From assembly GCA_937919435.1 (NCBI GenBank), contig CALFRR010000261.1:1-38642 (forward strand): 38,642 nt of DNA. Direction: 5' to 3'. The translations under genes and the position numbers were made by a program. This document shows positions 31,853-38,642 of this stretch, in pieces. Each line of letters opens with the position of its first letter. Position 1 is the stretch's first letter. The notes beneath the pieces were generated by a model. It worked only from the letters and a program-made list of their open reading frames with translations. It was not told the origin of the DNA and made no database searches. This stretch comes from an uncultured Alphaproteobacteria bacterium (lineage in GTDB: Bacteria > Pseudomonadota > Alphaproteobacteria > Rhizobiales > Ancalomicrobiaceae).

Positions 31853-33130
31853 TTAAACCGCGCTTGGGGGATCTCCTCGAGTTTGATCGATGATTTTCTG
31901 CGCTCGGGCAAGGAGTTCGAACCTCTCCATACGGAACCCGGAGGCCCGCCAGAGGTCGCGCAACTCGGCGAGCACCCGCCCGGTGAGCGGCCCCGGCGGA
32001 AGCCCGAAGGCCGCGAGATCGCGCCCGCCGACCGGCAGCACCGGCGCTTCCAGCCCGGCCAGTCGGGCGAGCGCCCGGACGCCGGTCGCTGCGTCGGTGC
32101 GCCGCCGCGCCACCGCCAACGCCACCGCGTCCTGCGCCGCGACCCGCCCCACCCGGTCGAGCAGTCTCCGCAGATCGACGTCGTCGATCTCCGCCGGGAC
32201 GGCGCGCGCCGCGGCCACCGCCGCCGCCATCCGGTCGCGCAGCGCATTGGCGAGCCGCAGCCGGAGGGCGAGGTCGAGCGCGTCGCTCTCGGTCCAGCAG
32301 GCGAGGCCGGCGAGGAACGGCGCCACCGTGCCCGCGTCGCGGGCGATCCCGCCGGCCGCGGCGAAGTCGTGCAGCCGGGCGAAACCGGCGAGATCCGCCG
32401 CCCGGCCGAGGACCCGCTGGAGGAGGCCGGCGTCGCTCATCGCCTTCACCACCACCGGCGCACCCGCCGCCACCACCAGCTTCGCCGTCTCCTTGGCGAT
32501 CCGTTCGGCGGAGAGGTCGAGAAGCCCGTCGCGCGCCCGGATCGATGCGGCGAAGCCCTCGGCATCGAGGGCCCCGCGCCCACGGGTGGCGTGGAAGCGG
32601 AAGAACCGCAGGATCCTGAGGCGATCCTCGGCGATCCGCCGGTCGGCGTCGCCGATGAACCGGACTCGTCCGGCCCGGCAGTCCTCGACCCCGCCGACCA
32701 GATCGTCGACCGTCCCGTCGAGCCGAGCGTAGAGCGCGTTCATCGTGAAGTCGCGCCGGAGCGCGTCGGCCGTCCGATCGCGGCCGAAGGCGACCGTCGC
32801 CCGCCGTCCGAAGGTCTCGACGTCGCATCTGAGCGTCGTCACTTCGAAGGCGCGGCCCTCCACCACCACCGTCACCGTACCGTGCTCGACCCCGGTCGGC
32901 ACCGGCTTCAGCCCGGCGGCGGCGGCCCGCGCCGTGACCACCTCGGGCCTCGCCGTGGTGGCGACGTCGACGTCGCCGACCGGCAGACCGAGCAGTGCGT
33001 CGCGCACCGCGCCGCCGACCACCCAGGCCTCCTCGTCCACCCCCTCGATCGCCGAGAACAGGCGAACGAGCCGCGGATCGGCGAGGAATTCGGCCCCGGC
33101 GACGGTCGCCGCGCCCGGCGGCGCGCTCAT
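31853..33130 (-). CDS. cca: CCA tRNA nucleotidyltransferase
   Basis: It adds or repairs the 3' CCA of tRNA. It has 425 residues. The class II polymerase-beta superfamily head contains GGAVRDALLG (39-48) and DVD (53-55), giving the metal-binding aspartates. RRDFTMNALY and EDRLRILRFFRFHA mark the neck region, and the C-terminal helical domain is long and Ala/Arg-rich. The ATG at 33130 overlaps the DUF6111-like stop as ATGA and has little ribosome site of its own, so it is translationally coupled. The stop is TAA. Confidence 0.96.
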   Translation of the reverse strand: MSAPPGAATVAGAEFLADPRLVRLFSAIEGVDEEAWVVGGAVRDALLGLPVGDVDVATTARPEVVTARAAAAGLKPVPTGVEHGTVTVVVEGRAFEVTTLRCDVETFGRRATVAFGRDRTADALRRDFTMNALYARLDGTVDDLVGGVEDCRAGRVRFIGDADRRIAEDRLRILRFFRFHATRGRGALDAEGFAASIRARDGLLDLSAERIAKETAKLVVAAGAPVVVKAMSDAGLLQRVLGRAADLAGFARLHDFAAAGGIARDAGTVAPFLAGLACWTESDALDLALRLRLANALRDRMAAAVAAARAVPAEIDDVDLRRLLDRVGRVAAQDAVALAVARRRTDAATGVRALARLAGLEAPVLPVGGRDLAAFGLPPGPLTGRVLAELRDLWRASGFRMERFELLARAQKIIDQTRGDPPSAV

Positions 33131-33387
33131 TCGAAGTGACCGGGGATCAGCCGGCCGTTCTCGAACCGGTCCGGCACGTAGTGCCCGGCGTCGTGGCCGC
33201 CCTCGAAGGCGACCAGCCCGACGAGCATCGCCACCCCGAGCAGCAGTCCGACGATCGCCAGCACGACCAGCGGCGCCTCGGCCCGGAACACCGCGAACCC
33301 GGTCTTCCGGCGCGCCGCCAGATAGAAGGCATAGGCCAGGAACGGCGCCAGGAAGAGTGCGATCTCCAATGCCGCGAAACGGATCAT
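33127..33387 (-). CDS. Small membrane protein, DUF6111-like
   Basis: An 86-residue protein with an N-terminal hydrophobic helix (about 3-24), a basic turn ARRKTG, a second helix (about 38-62) and a hydrophilic tail rich in Gly, His and Asp (EGGHDAGHYVPDRF). It resembles DUF6111 proteins that I recall beside cca in Rhizobiales; function unknown. It overlaps its upstream (Nudix) and downstream (cca) neighbours as ATGA at both ends. GAGAGGGG precedes the start. Confidence 0.72.
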   Translation of the reverse strand: MIRFAALEIALFLAPFLAYAFYLAARRKTGFAVFRAEAPLVVLAIVGLLLGVAMLVGLVAFEGGHDAGHYVPDRFENGRLIPGHFE

Positions 33388-34085
33388 CGCCCCTCTCCGG
33401 TCTCGATACGCGGCATCGCCGCCGCTCCACCACCGTAGGTCGCTTCGAAGATCCTCCGAATGATGCCCGCCGTCACCCCCCAGATCCGGATGCCGTCCCA
33501 CGGCATCTCCCAGAAATGGCGCTGCCGGCCCTGCCAGAGGAGGTGCGAAACCCGATGGTTGGCCCCGTCCATCAGGAACGGCAGCGGCACCTCGAAGACC
33601 TCCGCCACCTCTTCCGGATTGGGATCGAAGGCGAGCCCGGGCGGCACCACGCCGATCACCGGCACGATCCGGTATCCCGAGTTGCTGGCGTAGGGCGGAA
33701 AGCAGCCGATCGGTTCGACCCGGTCGGGCAGGAGGCCGATCTCCTCCTCCGCTTCGCGCAGCGCGGTGGCGATCGCGTTCGCGTCGTCCTCGTCGACCTT
33801 GCCGCCGGGAAACGCCACCTGACCGGCATGGGCCCGCAGGTGATCGGTGCGGCGGGTGAGGATCACCCCGGCCGCGCCGCGATGGGCGACGATCGGCACC
33901 AGCACCGCCGCGTCGCGCAGCGGCCGGGTGGGCGGCGGCAGATCGGGATCGAGGTTCGCGTCACCGAAGCCCGGCCGCGCCGGCAGATGTGCGGGATCGT
34001 CGACGAGATGCGGTCCGAGGAGATCCAGGAAGGCGGCGAGCCGGAAGTCCGGTGGCGAAGCGGCGGGTCCGTCGGAAGACGTCAT
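33384..34085 (-). CDS. CoA pyrophosphatase (Nudix, NudL-like)
   Basis: A 233-residue Nudix protein. The UPF0035/CoA signature LRAHAGQVAFPGGKVDED (83-100) precedes the catalytic REAEEEIGL (110-118), which indicates hydrolysis of CoA to 3',5'-ADP and 4'-phosphopantetheine. The C-terminal part HFWEMPWDGIRIWGVTAGIIRRI is typical of this subfamily. The ATG at 34085 overlaps the DUF1285 stop as ATGA. Confidence 0.92.
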   Translation of the reverse strand: MTSSDGPAASPPDFRLAAFLDLLGPHLVDDPAHLPARPGFGDANLDPDLPPPTRPLRDAAVLVPIVAHRGAAGVILTRRTDHLRAHAGQVAFPGGKVDEDDANAIATALREAEEEIGLLPDRVEPIGCFPPYASNSGYRIVPVIGVVPPGLAFDPNPEEVAEVFEVPLPFLMDGANHRVSHLLWQGRQRHFWEMPWDGIRIWGVTAGIIRRIFEATYGGGAAAMPRIETGEGR

Positions 34086-34705
34086 GAGGCCACCCCGAGT
34101 TCGGCGACCGGCATGATCGGCCAGAAGCGCCCGCCGCTCCACACCCCGAACCAGGGTTCGCCGTCGACCGGGGCCTCGTCGCCGAGGGCCACCAGATCGT
34201 AGAGCACCGGCCGCGACAGCCGCGCCTCCAGGCCCCCGCGCACCAGCACGTAGGGCTTCAGACCGTGATCGCGCGGATCGGTCGAGAACCGCAGGGGATG
34301 CTCGGGACCGGCGGCGACGACGTCGTCGAGATTGGTCCGGAACATGAGCCGCTGCTCCGCCCCCTCGCCCTCGACCCGCATCTCGACCGCCACGAAGGGC
34401 ACGTCGTCGACCCGGATCCCGCACTTCTCCACCGGGGTCACCAGCACGAACCGGCCGTCCGGCTCGCGCTTCAGGATCGAGGCGAACAGCCGGACCAGCG
34501 CCTCCCGCCCGATCGCACCGCCCCGGTAGAACCAACGGCCGTCGGGATCGATCGACATGTCGATGTCGCCGCAGAACGGCGGATCCCAGTCCTCGACCGG
34601 TGCCGGTCCGCGCGACGGCTCGCCGAGACCGAATCGCCGCGACAGCGCAGCGAGGTCGAGGCCAGTCCCGCGATCCGCCTTTTTGTCACCGGTTTCGGTC
34701 ATCAT
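34082..34705 (-). CDS. DUF1285 family protein
   Basis: A 207-residue protein of DUF1285. Recognisable stretches are FCGDIDMSIDPDGRWFYRGGAIGREALVRLFASIL and DHGLKPYVLVRGGLEARLSRPVLYDLV, with no catalytic motif of known chemistry. Two ATGs in tandem (34703-34705 and 34700-34702) follow GCGAGG; I chose the first. It is the first gene of a chain of four overlapping genes and is divergent from moxR. Confidence 0.85.
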   Translation of the reverse strand: MMTETGDKKADRGTGLDLAALSRRFGLGEPSRGPAPVEDWDPPFCGDIDMSIDPDGRWFYRGGAIGREALVRLFASILKREPDGRFVLVTPVEKCGIRVDDVPFVAVEMRVEGEGAEQRLMFRTNLDDVVAAGPEHPLRFSTDPRDHGLKPYVLVRGGLEARLSRPVLYDLVALGDEAPVDGEPWFGVWSGGRFWPIMPVAELGVAS

Positions 34706-34869
34706 CCTCGCCCGTCGGACCATCCGACCGCCGCGTCGGCGCGGCCGACGCACTCTTTCGGGATGCGCCGCGGCGACGATCCTGTCAAACTCCGGCCTCC
34801 GACGGAAGCGTCTCCGCGCCCCGACGGCGCGCCCCGAACGCCCTTTCACGCCTCAGCGAAGACGAGGAC

Positions 34870-35877
34870 ATGACCGAGATCCCGACCGAGACCGAAGCCG
34901 CCGTGGTCGCCCGCGCCGAACGCGCGATCGAACGGCTGGCGGCGGTGCGCAGCGCCGTCGCCCGTGTGATCTTCGGCCAGGAGGAGGTCGTCGAACGCGC
35001 CCTGGTGACCCTCCTGTCCGGCGGCCACGGCCTGCTGGTCGGCGTCCCCGGCCTCGCCAAGACCCGGCTGGTAGAGACCCTCGGCCGGGTCCTCGGGCTC
35101 GACGCCGGCCGGGTCCAGTTCACCCCCGACCTGATGCCGGCCGACATCCTCGGCTCGGAAGTGCTCGATCAGGCGCCCGACGGCAGCCGCTCCTTCCGCT
35201 TCGTCCGCGGCCCGATCTTCGCCCAACTGCTGATGGCCGACGAGATCAACCGGGCGAGCCCGCGCACCCAGTCGGCGCTGCTCCAGGCGATGCAGGAGCA
35301 TCACGTCACCATCGCCGGCCGCCGCCACGACCTGCCGGCCCCGTTCCACGTTCTGGCCACCCAGAACCCGCTGGAGCAGGAGGGCACCTATCCGCTGCCG
35401 GAGGCCCAGCTCGACCGCTTCCTGATGCAGATCGACGTCGACTATCCCGACCTCGCGACCGAGCGGCGGATCCTGGTGGAGACCACCGGATCGACCGCCG
35501 CGGTCGCCGAGACCGTCGCCGACGCCGCCGAACTGATCGATCTGCAACGGCTGGTCCGGCTGATGCCGGTCGGCGAGAGCGTCGTCGAGGCGATCCTGAC
35601 GCTGACCCGGGCGCTGCGCCCGGCCGCCGCCGGCACCGCCGCCGACCCGATCTCCCGCGCCGTCGCCTGGGGACCGGGGCCGCGCGCCGGTCAGGCGCTG
35701 ATGCTGACGGTGCGCGCCCGGGCGCTGATCGCCGGCCGGCTCGCCCCTTCGATCGACGACGTCGTCGCCCTCGCCCGGCCGGTTCTCGTCCACCGCATGG
35801 CGCCGACCTTCGCCGCGCGGGCCGACGGCATCGCCGTCGCCGATCTGATCGCCGACGCCGTCCGGCGCCTCGCCTGA
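34870..35877 (+). CDS. MoxR-family AAA+ ATPase
   Basis: A 335-residue AAA+ chaperone-like ATPase. Walker A is GVPGLAKTR (58-66), Walker B is LLMADEINRASP (120-131), and the sensor/arginine-finger region is LATQNPLEQEGTYPLPEAQLDRFL. The C-terminal lid contains AWGPGPRAGQALMLTVRARALI. In this family it acts with a DUF58 protein (the next gene) and membrane partners, usually on envelope or metal-insertion processes; the target here is unknown. The ATG at 34870 has GAGG very close to it. Confidence 0.95.
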   Translation: MTEIPTETEAAVVARAERAIERLAAVRSAVARVIFGQEEVVERALVTLLSGGHGLLVGVPGLAKTRLVETLGRVLGLDAGRVQFTPDLMPADILGSEVLDQAPDGSRSFRFVRGPIFAQLLMADEINRASPRTQSALLQAMQEHHVTIAGRRHDLPAPFHVLATQNPLEQEGTYPLPEAQLDRFLMQIDVDYPDLATERRILVETTGSTAAVAETVADAAELIDLQRLVRLMPVGESVVEAILTLTRALRPAAAGTAADPISRAVAWGPGPRAGQALMLTVRARALIAGRLAPSIDDVVALARPVLVHRMAPTFAARADGIAVADLIADAVRRLA

Positions 35878-35903
35878 TCCGTTCCCGAGGAGTCCGATCG
35901 CCC

Positions 35904-36851
35904 GTGGCCCCGTCGACGGTCCATCCGCGCGCCTCCCACCCGTCCGACCCGGCGGCCCGTCCGCTGGTCGAGGCGCGGACGCTCGCCGCGGTGCTGCCGG
36001 ATCTGGTGGTCGAGGCCACCCGGGTCGCCGCCACCGTCGCCGCCGGCTGGCACGGTCGCCGTCGCGCCGGTCCCGGCCACGGCTTCTGGCAGTATCGGCC
36101 GCTCTCGCCGGGCGAACCGGCGAACGCCATCGACTGGCGCCGCTCGGCCCGCGACGACGCCCTCCACGTCCGCGACCGCGAATGGGAGGCGGCCCACACC
36201 GTCTGGCTCGCCCCCGATCTCAGCGCGTCGATGGACTGGCGCTCGGCCCTCTCCCCGACGACCAAGCGCGACCGCGCCGTGGTCCTCACGCTGGCGCTCG
36301 CCGATCTCCTCGCCCGCGCCGGCGAGCGGATCGGTGTCCCCGGCCGGCTCGCGCCGAAGCCCGACCGTCACGCCGCCGAGCGGATCGCCCTGGCGCTCGC
36401 CGGACGCGGCCCGCACGAGGCGCTCCCGCCGACCGGCGAGATCGCCGCCCACGCCGAAGTCGTGGTGATCGGCGATTTCCTCGACACCCCCGAGCGGCTC
36501 GCCCGCCGTTTCGACGCCCTCGCCGCGACCGGTGCGCGGATCCGCCTGCTCCGCATCGTCGACCCGGCGGAGGCGGTGCTGCCGTTCGCCGGCGAGGTCG
36601 AGTTCGAGGACCCCGAGACCGGCGACGTCGTCCGCCTGCCGCAGGTCGAGCGGCTCGCCGAGAGCTGGGGCGCCCGCTGGCGCCGGCACGAGGCGGCGAT
36701 CGCCGAACTCGCCCGGGGCGGCCGCACCACCCTCTTCACCCACCGCACCGACCGCAGCGCCGCCGAGGCACTGGTCGCCCTCCACGCCGCCCTCGGCGGG
36801 CCCCGCCACGGTCTCGCGCCGAGCGCGGTCGAGCGGGAGGCGGAGCGATGA
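35904..36851 (+). CDS. DUF58 domain-containing protein
   Basis: A 315-residue protein of the BatB/DUF58 type that partners with MoxR ATPases. The DUF58 signature is PGEPANAIDWRRSARDDALHVRDREWEAAHTVWL, followed by the MIDAS-like DLSASMDW, suggesting a vWA-like metal fold. The start is a GTG at 35904 with AGGAG 11 nt upstream. It lies 26 bp after moxR and overlaps the next gene as ATGA, so the three form an operon. Confidence 0.9.
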   Translation: MAPSTVHPRASHPSDPAARPLVEARTLAAVLPDLVVEATRVAATVAAGWHGRRRAGPGHGFWQYRPLSPGEPANAIDWRRSARDDALHVRDREWEAAHTVWLAPDLSASMDWRSALSPTTKRDRAVVLTLALADLLARAGERIGVPGRLAPKPDRHAAERIALALAGRGPHEALPPTGEIAAHAEVVVIGDFLDTPERLARRFDALAATGARIRLLRIVDPAEAVLPFAGEVEFEDPETGDVVRLPQVERLAESWGARWRRHEAAIAELARGGRTTLFTHRTDRSAAEALVALHAALGGPRHGLAPSAVEREAER

Positions 36852-38642
36852 ATCTCCTCTCCGCCCTGAGCTTCGGCGCCCCGGCCGCCCTCGTCGGGCT
36901 GCTGGCCCTGCCGGCGATCCTCTTCCTGCTCCGCCTCATGCCGCCGCGGCCGCGCCGGATCTTCTTTCCGCCGACCGCCCTGCTCGCCGATCTGGTGCCG
37001 ACCGACCGGACCCGGGCGCTCACCCCGTGGTGGCTGGTGCTGCTCCGGGTCGGCCTCGCCCTGCTCCTGATCCTCGCCCTCGCCCGGCCGCTCCTGCGCC
37101 CCGAGCCGACGATCCCGCTCGCCGGCGACGGTCCGCTGTGGCTGATCGTCGACGACGGCTGGCCGGCGGCGGCCGACTGGCCGGCGATGCGGACCGAAGC
37201 CGACCGGATCCTCGCCGAAGCGGTGCGCACCGACCGTCCGGTCGCCCTGATCGGCACCGTCGAGGGCGCCCGTCAGGCGTTCGACCCGACCGCTCCCGAG
37301 GAAGCCCGCCGCCGCCTCGCGGTGATGGCCCCACGGCCGCTTCCCGACGACCGGGCGGCGCTGCTCCCGGGCCTCTCCGCCGCCGCCGGCCGGACCCGTC
37401 CGGGCACGGTGGTCTGGCTCTCCCACGGCGCCGATCTCGATCCGGAAGCCGACACCCGCCGCTTCGCCGAGACCCTCGTCCGGCTCGCCCCCGACGCGAC
37501 CCGTGTCGTCTCCCGCCCGGCGAAGCTCGACGCGGTCGCCCTCTCCGGACCGCGGACCGCCGCCGACACGCTCTCGGCGACGCTCGTCCGCGCCGACGCT
37601 CGCGCATCCGCATCGCTTCCGGTGCGCGCCCTCGACCGGCGCGGCCGGGTCCTCGCCGAGACCACCGCGGCCCTCGCGGCGGGACAGGCGACGACCGAGG
37701 TGCGTTTCGCCGCGCCACGCGCTCTGCTCGACGACCTCGCCCGGCTCGAGGTCGCCGCGCCGGCGACCGCCGGCGGCGTCCTGCTCCTCGACGAGGCCGC
37801 CCGCCGCCGCACCGTCGGACTGATCGGCCCGACCGCCGCCGACCGGGCACGGCCGCTGCTCGCCCCCGGCCACTATCTCGACGCGGCGCTCGCCCCCTTC
37901 GCCGATCTGCGCAGCCCGCGCGCCGCCGATCTCGCCGGCAGCATCGACGAGCTCCTCGCTCCCGACCTGTCGGTGCTGATCCTGACCGACGTCGGCGCCC
38001 TCTCCGCCGAGATCCAGGGCAAACTCGACGCCTGGGTGCGGCGCGGCGGCGTTCTCGTCCGCTTCGCCGGCCCGCGTCTCGCCGCCGCCCGCACCGCCGA
38101 TCCGCTGTTGCCGGTCCCGCTGCGCCAGGGCGAACGGAGCTTCGGCGGTGCCCTCACCTGGGGCGAGCCGCGCCGGCTCGGCCCCTTCGCCGCGACCGGT
38201 CCGTTCGCCGGTCTGACCCCGCCCGACGACGTCCGCGTCACCCGTCAGATCCTCGCCGAACCCGGTCCCGATCTCGGCACCCGCACCTGGGCGAGCCTCG
38301 ACGACGGCACCCCGCTGGTCACCGCCGCGACCCGCGGCGAAGGCAGGATCGTGCTCTTCCACATCGGTGCCGACACCTCGTGGTCGTCGCTGCCGCTCTC
38401 CGGCGGCTTCGTCGAGATGCTCCGCCGGATCACCGCGATCGCCCACGGCGGCGTCGCCGTCGGCGCGACCCGACCGCTGCCGCCGTGGCGGCTGCTCGAC
38501 GGTTTCGGCCGGCTCGGCGCGGCCGGCGCCGAGGCCCGGCCGCTCGACCGGTCGCCCCCGTCGCCGCGCCCGACGCTCGACCGGCCGCCCGGCCTCTACG
38601 GCGACGACGCCGCCCATGTCGCGCTGCCGACCGTCGCCCCCG
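36848..38642 (+). CDS. BatA/DUF4159-type membrane protein (3' truncated by window edge)
   Basis: An open frame to the window end, at least 598 residues. The N-terminus matches the BatA/aerotolerance-regulator membrane segment (APAALVGLLALPAILFLLRL and a second helix WWLVLLRVGLALLLILALARPLL at about 62-85). A gatase-like region follows (LDAWVRRGGVLVRFAGP; later GEGRIVLFHIGADTSW). A DUF4159 domain is expected past the edge. The ATG at 36848 overlaps the DUF58 stop, so it is the third gene of moxR-DUF58. The exact role is unknown. The visible part shows no frameshift. Confidence 0.88.
   Translation, partial: MNLLSALSFGAPAALVGLLALPAILFLLRLMPPRPRRIFFPPTALLADLVPTDRTRALTPWWLVLLRVGLALLLILALARPLLRPEPTIPLAGDGPLWLIVDDGWPAAADWPAMRTEADRILAEAVRTDRPVALIGTVEGARQAFDPTAPEEARRRLAVMAPRPLPDDRAALLPGLSAAAGRTRPGTVVWLSHGADLDPEADTRRFAETLVRLAPDATRVVSRPAKLDAVALSGPRTAADTLSATLVRADARASASLPVRALDRRGRVLAETTAALAAGQATTEVRFAAPRALLDDLARLEVAAPATAGGVLLLDEAARRRTVGLIGPTAADRARPLLAPGHYLDAALAPFADLRSPRAADLAGSIDELLAPDLSVLILTDVGALSAEIQGKLDAWVRRGGVLVRFAGPRLAAARTADPLLPVPLRQGERSFGGALTWGEPRRLGPFAATGPFAGLTPPDDVRVTRQILAEPGPDLGTRTWASLDDGTPLVTAATRGEGRIVLFHIGADTSWSSLPLSGGFVEMLRRITAIAHGGVAVGATRPLPPWRLLDGFGRLGAAGAEARPLDRSPPSPRPTLDRPPGLYGDDAAHVALPTVAP

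Noticed and set aside
36368..38617. A 749-codon minus-strand open frame
   Set aside because: It is antisense to the DUF58 and BatA/DUF4159 genes, whose motifs and ATGA coupling are clear on the plus strand.

Overview
This is a gene-dense, GC-rich stretch of bacterial chromosome, most likely from an alphaproteobacterium of the Rhizobiales/Hyphomicrobiales type. I infer this from protein families and from gene neighbourhoods I know from that group: lgt-midA-pgeF-lipoprotein-prs, petABC divergent from trmL-hemF, rplY-pth followed by ychF, DUF1285-CoA Nudix-DUF6111-cca, and moxR-DUF58-DUF4159. No rRNA, tRNA, transposase, phage gene or CRISPR array was recognised. The content is mostly housekeeping, with a few regulatory and accessory genes.

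Layout. 1-4.5 kb: the 3' part of an EnvZ-like sensor kinase, a TetR regulator with a SAM methyltransferase 10 bp downstream, and a chemotaxis receptor behind an AT-rich upstream region. 4.8-9.4 kb (minus strand): lgt, midA, pgeF, a small lipoprotein and prs, the first three joined by 4-nt overlaps. 9.5-12 kb (plus): ubiK-like, DUF523, YbjN-like and proC, then a convergent glutathione S-transferase. 12.9-16.4 kb (plus): translation genes rplY, pth, a cold-shock gene, infA and ychF, including a terminator-like leader before rplY. 16.4-19.8 kb: a small membrane protein, two tandem MaoC-like genes that keep an exact 28-bp repeat, a GNAT, a pirin and a membrane methyltransferase. 19.8-22.9 kb: efp divergent from epmA, then a CDF metal transporter with a very His-rich tail. 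22.9-25.9 kb (minus): LOG, Nudix, mtnP, trmO and apt, a tightly packed adenine and modified-nucleotide salvage operon. 26-28.7 kb (minus): petA, petB and petC, the cytochrome bc1 complex. 29-30.5 kb (plus): trmL and hemF. 30.5-34.7 kb (minus): DUF1285, CoA Nudix, DUF6111, cca and a diguanylate cyclase. 34.9 kb to the end (plus): moxR, DUF58 and a DUF4159-type protein cut by the window edge.

Themes. Translation is heavily represented: L25, Pth, IF-1, YchF, EF-P and its ligase EpmA, TrmO, TrmL and the CCA-adding enzyme. Purine and PRPP salvage recurs: PRPP synthase, PgeF, MTA phosphorylase, APT and LOG. Respiration and haem form a third group: bc1, HemF, and MidA as a complex I factor.

I saw no clear new multi-gene defence or mobile system. 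The best candidates for undescribed biology are the rplY leader with its embedded hairpin and short ORF, the LOG-Nudix-mtnP-trmO-apt operon, and the fully overlapping DUF1285-to-cca gene chain.
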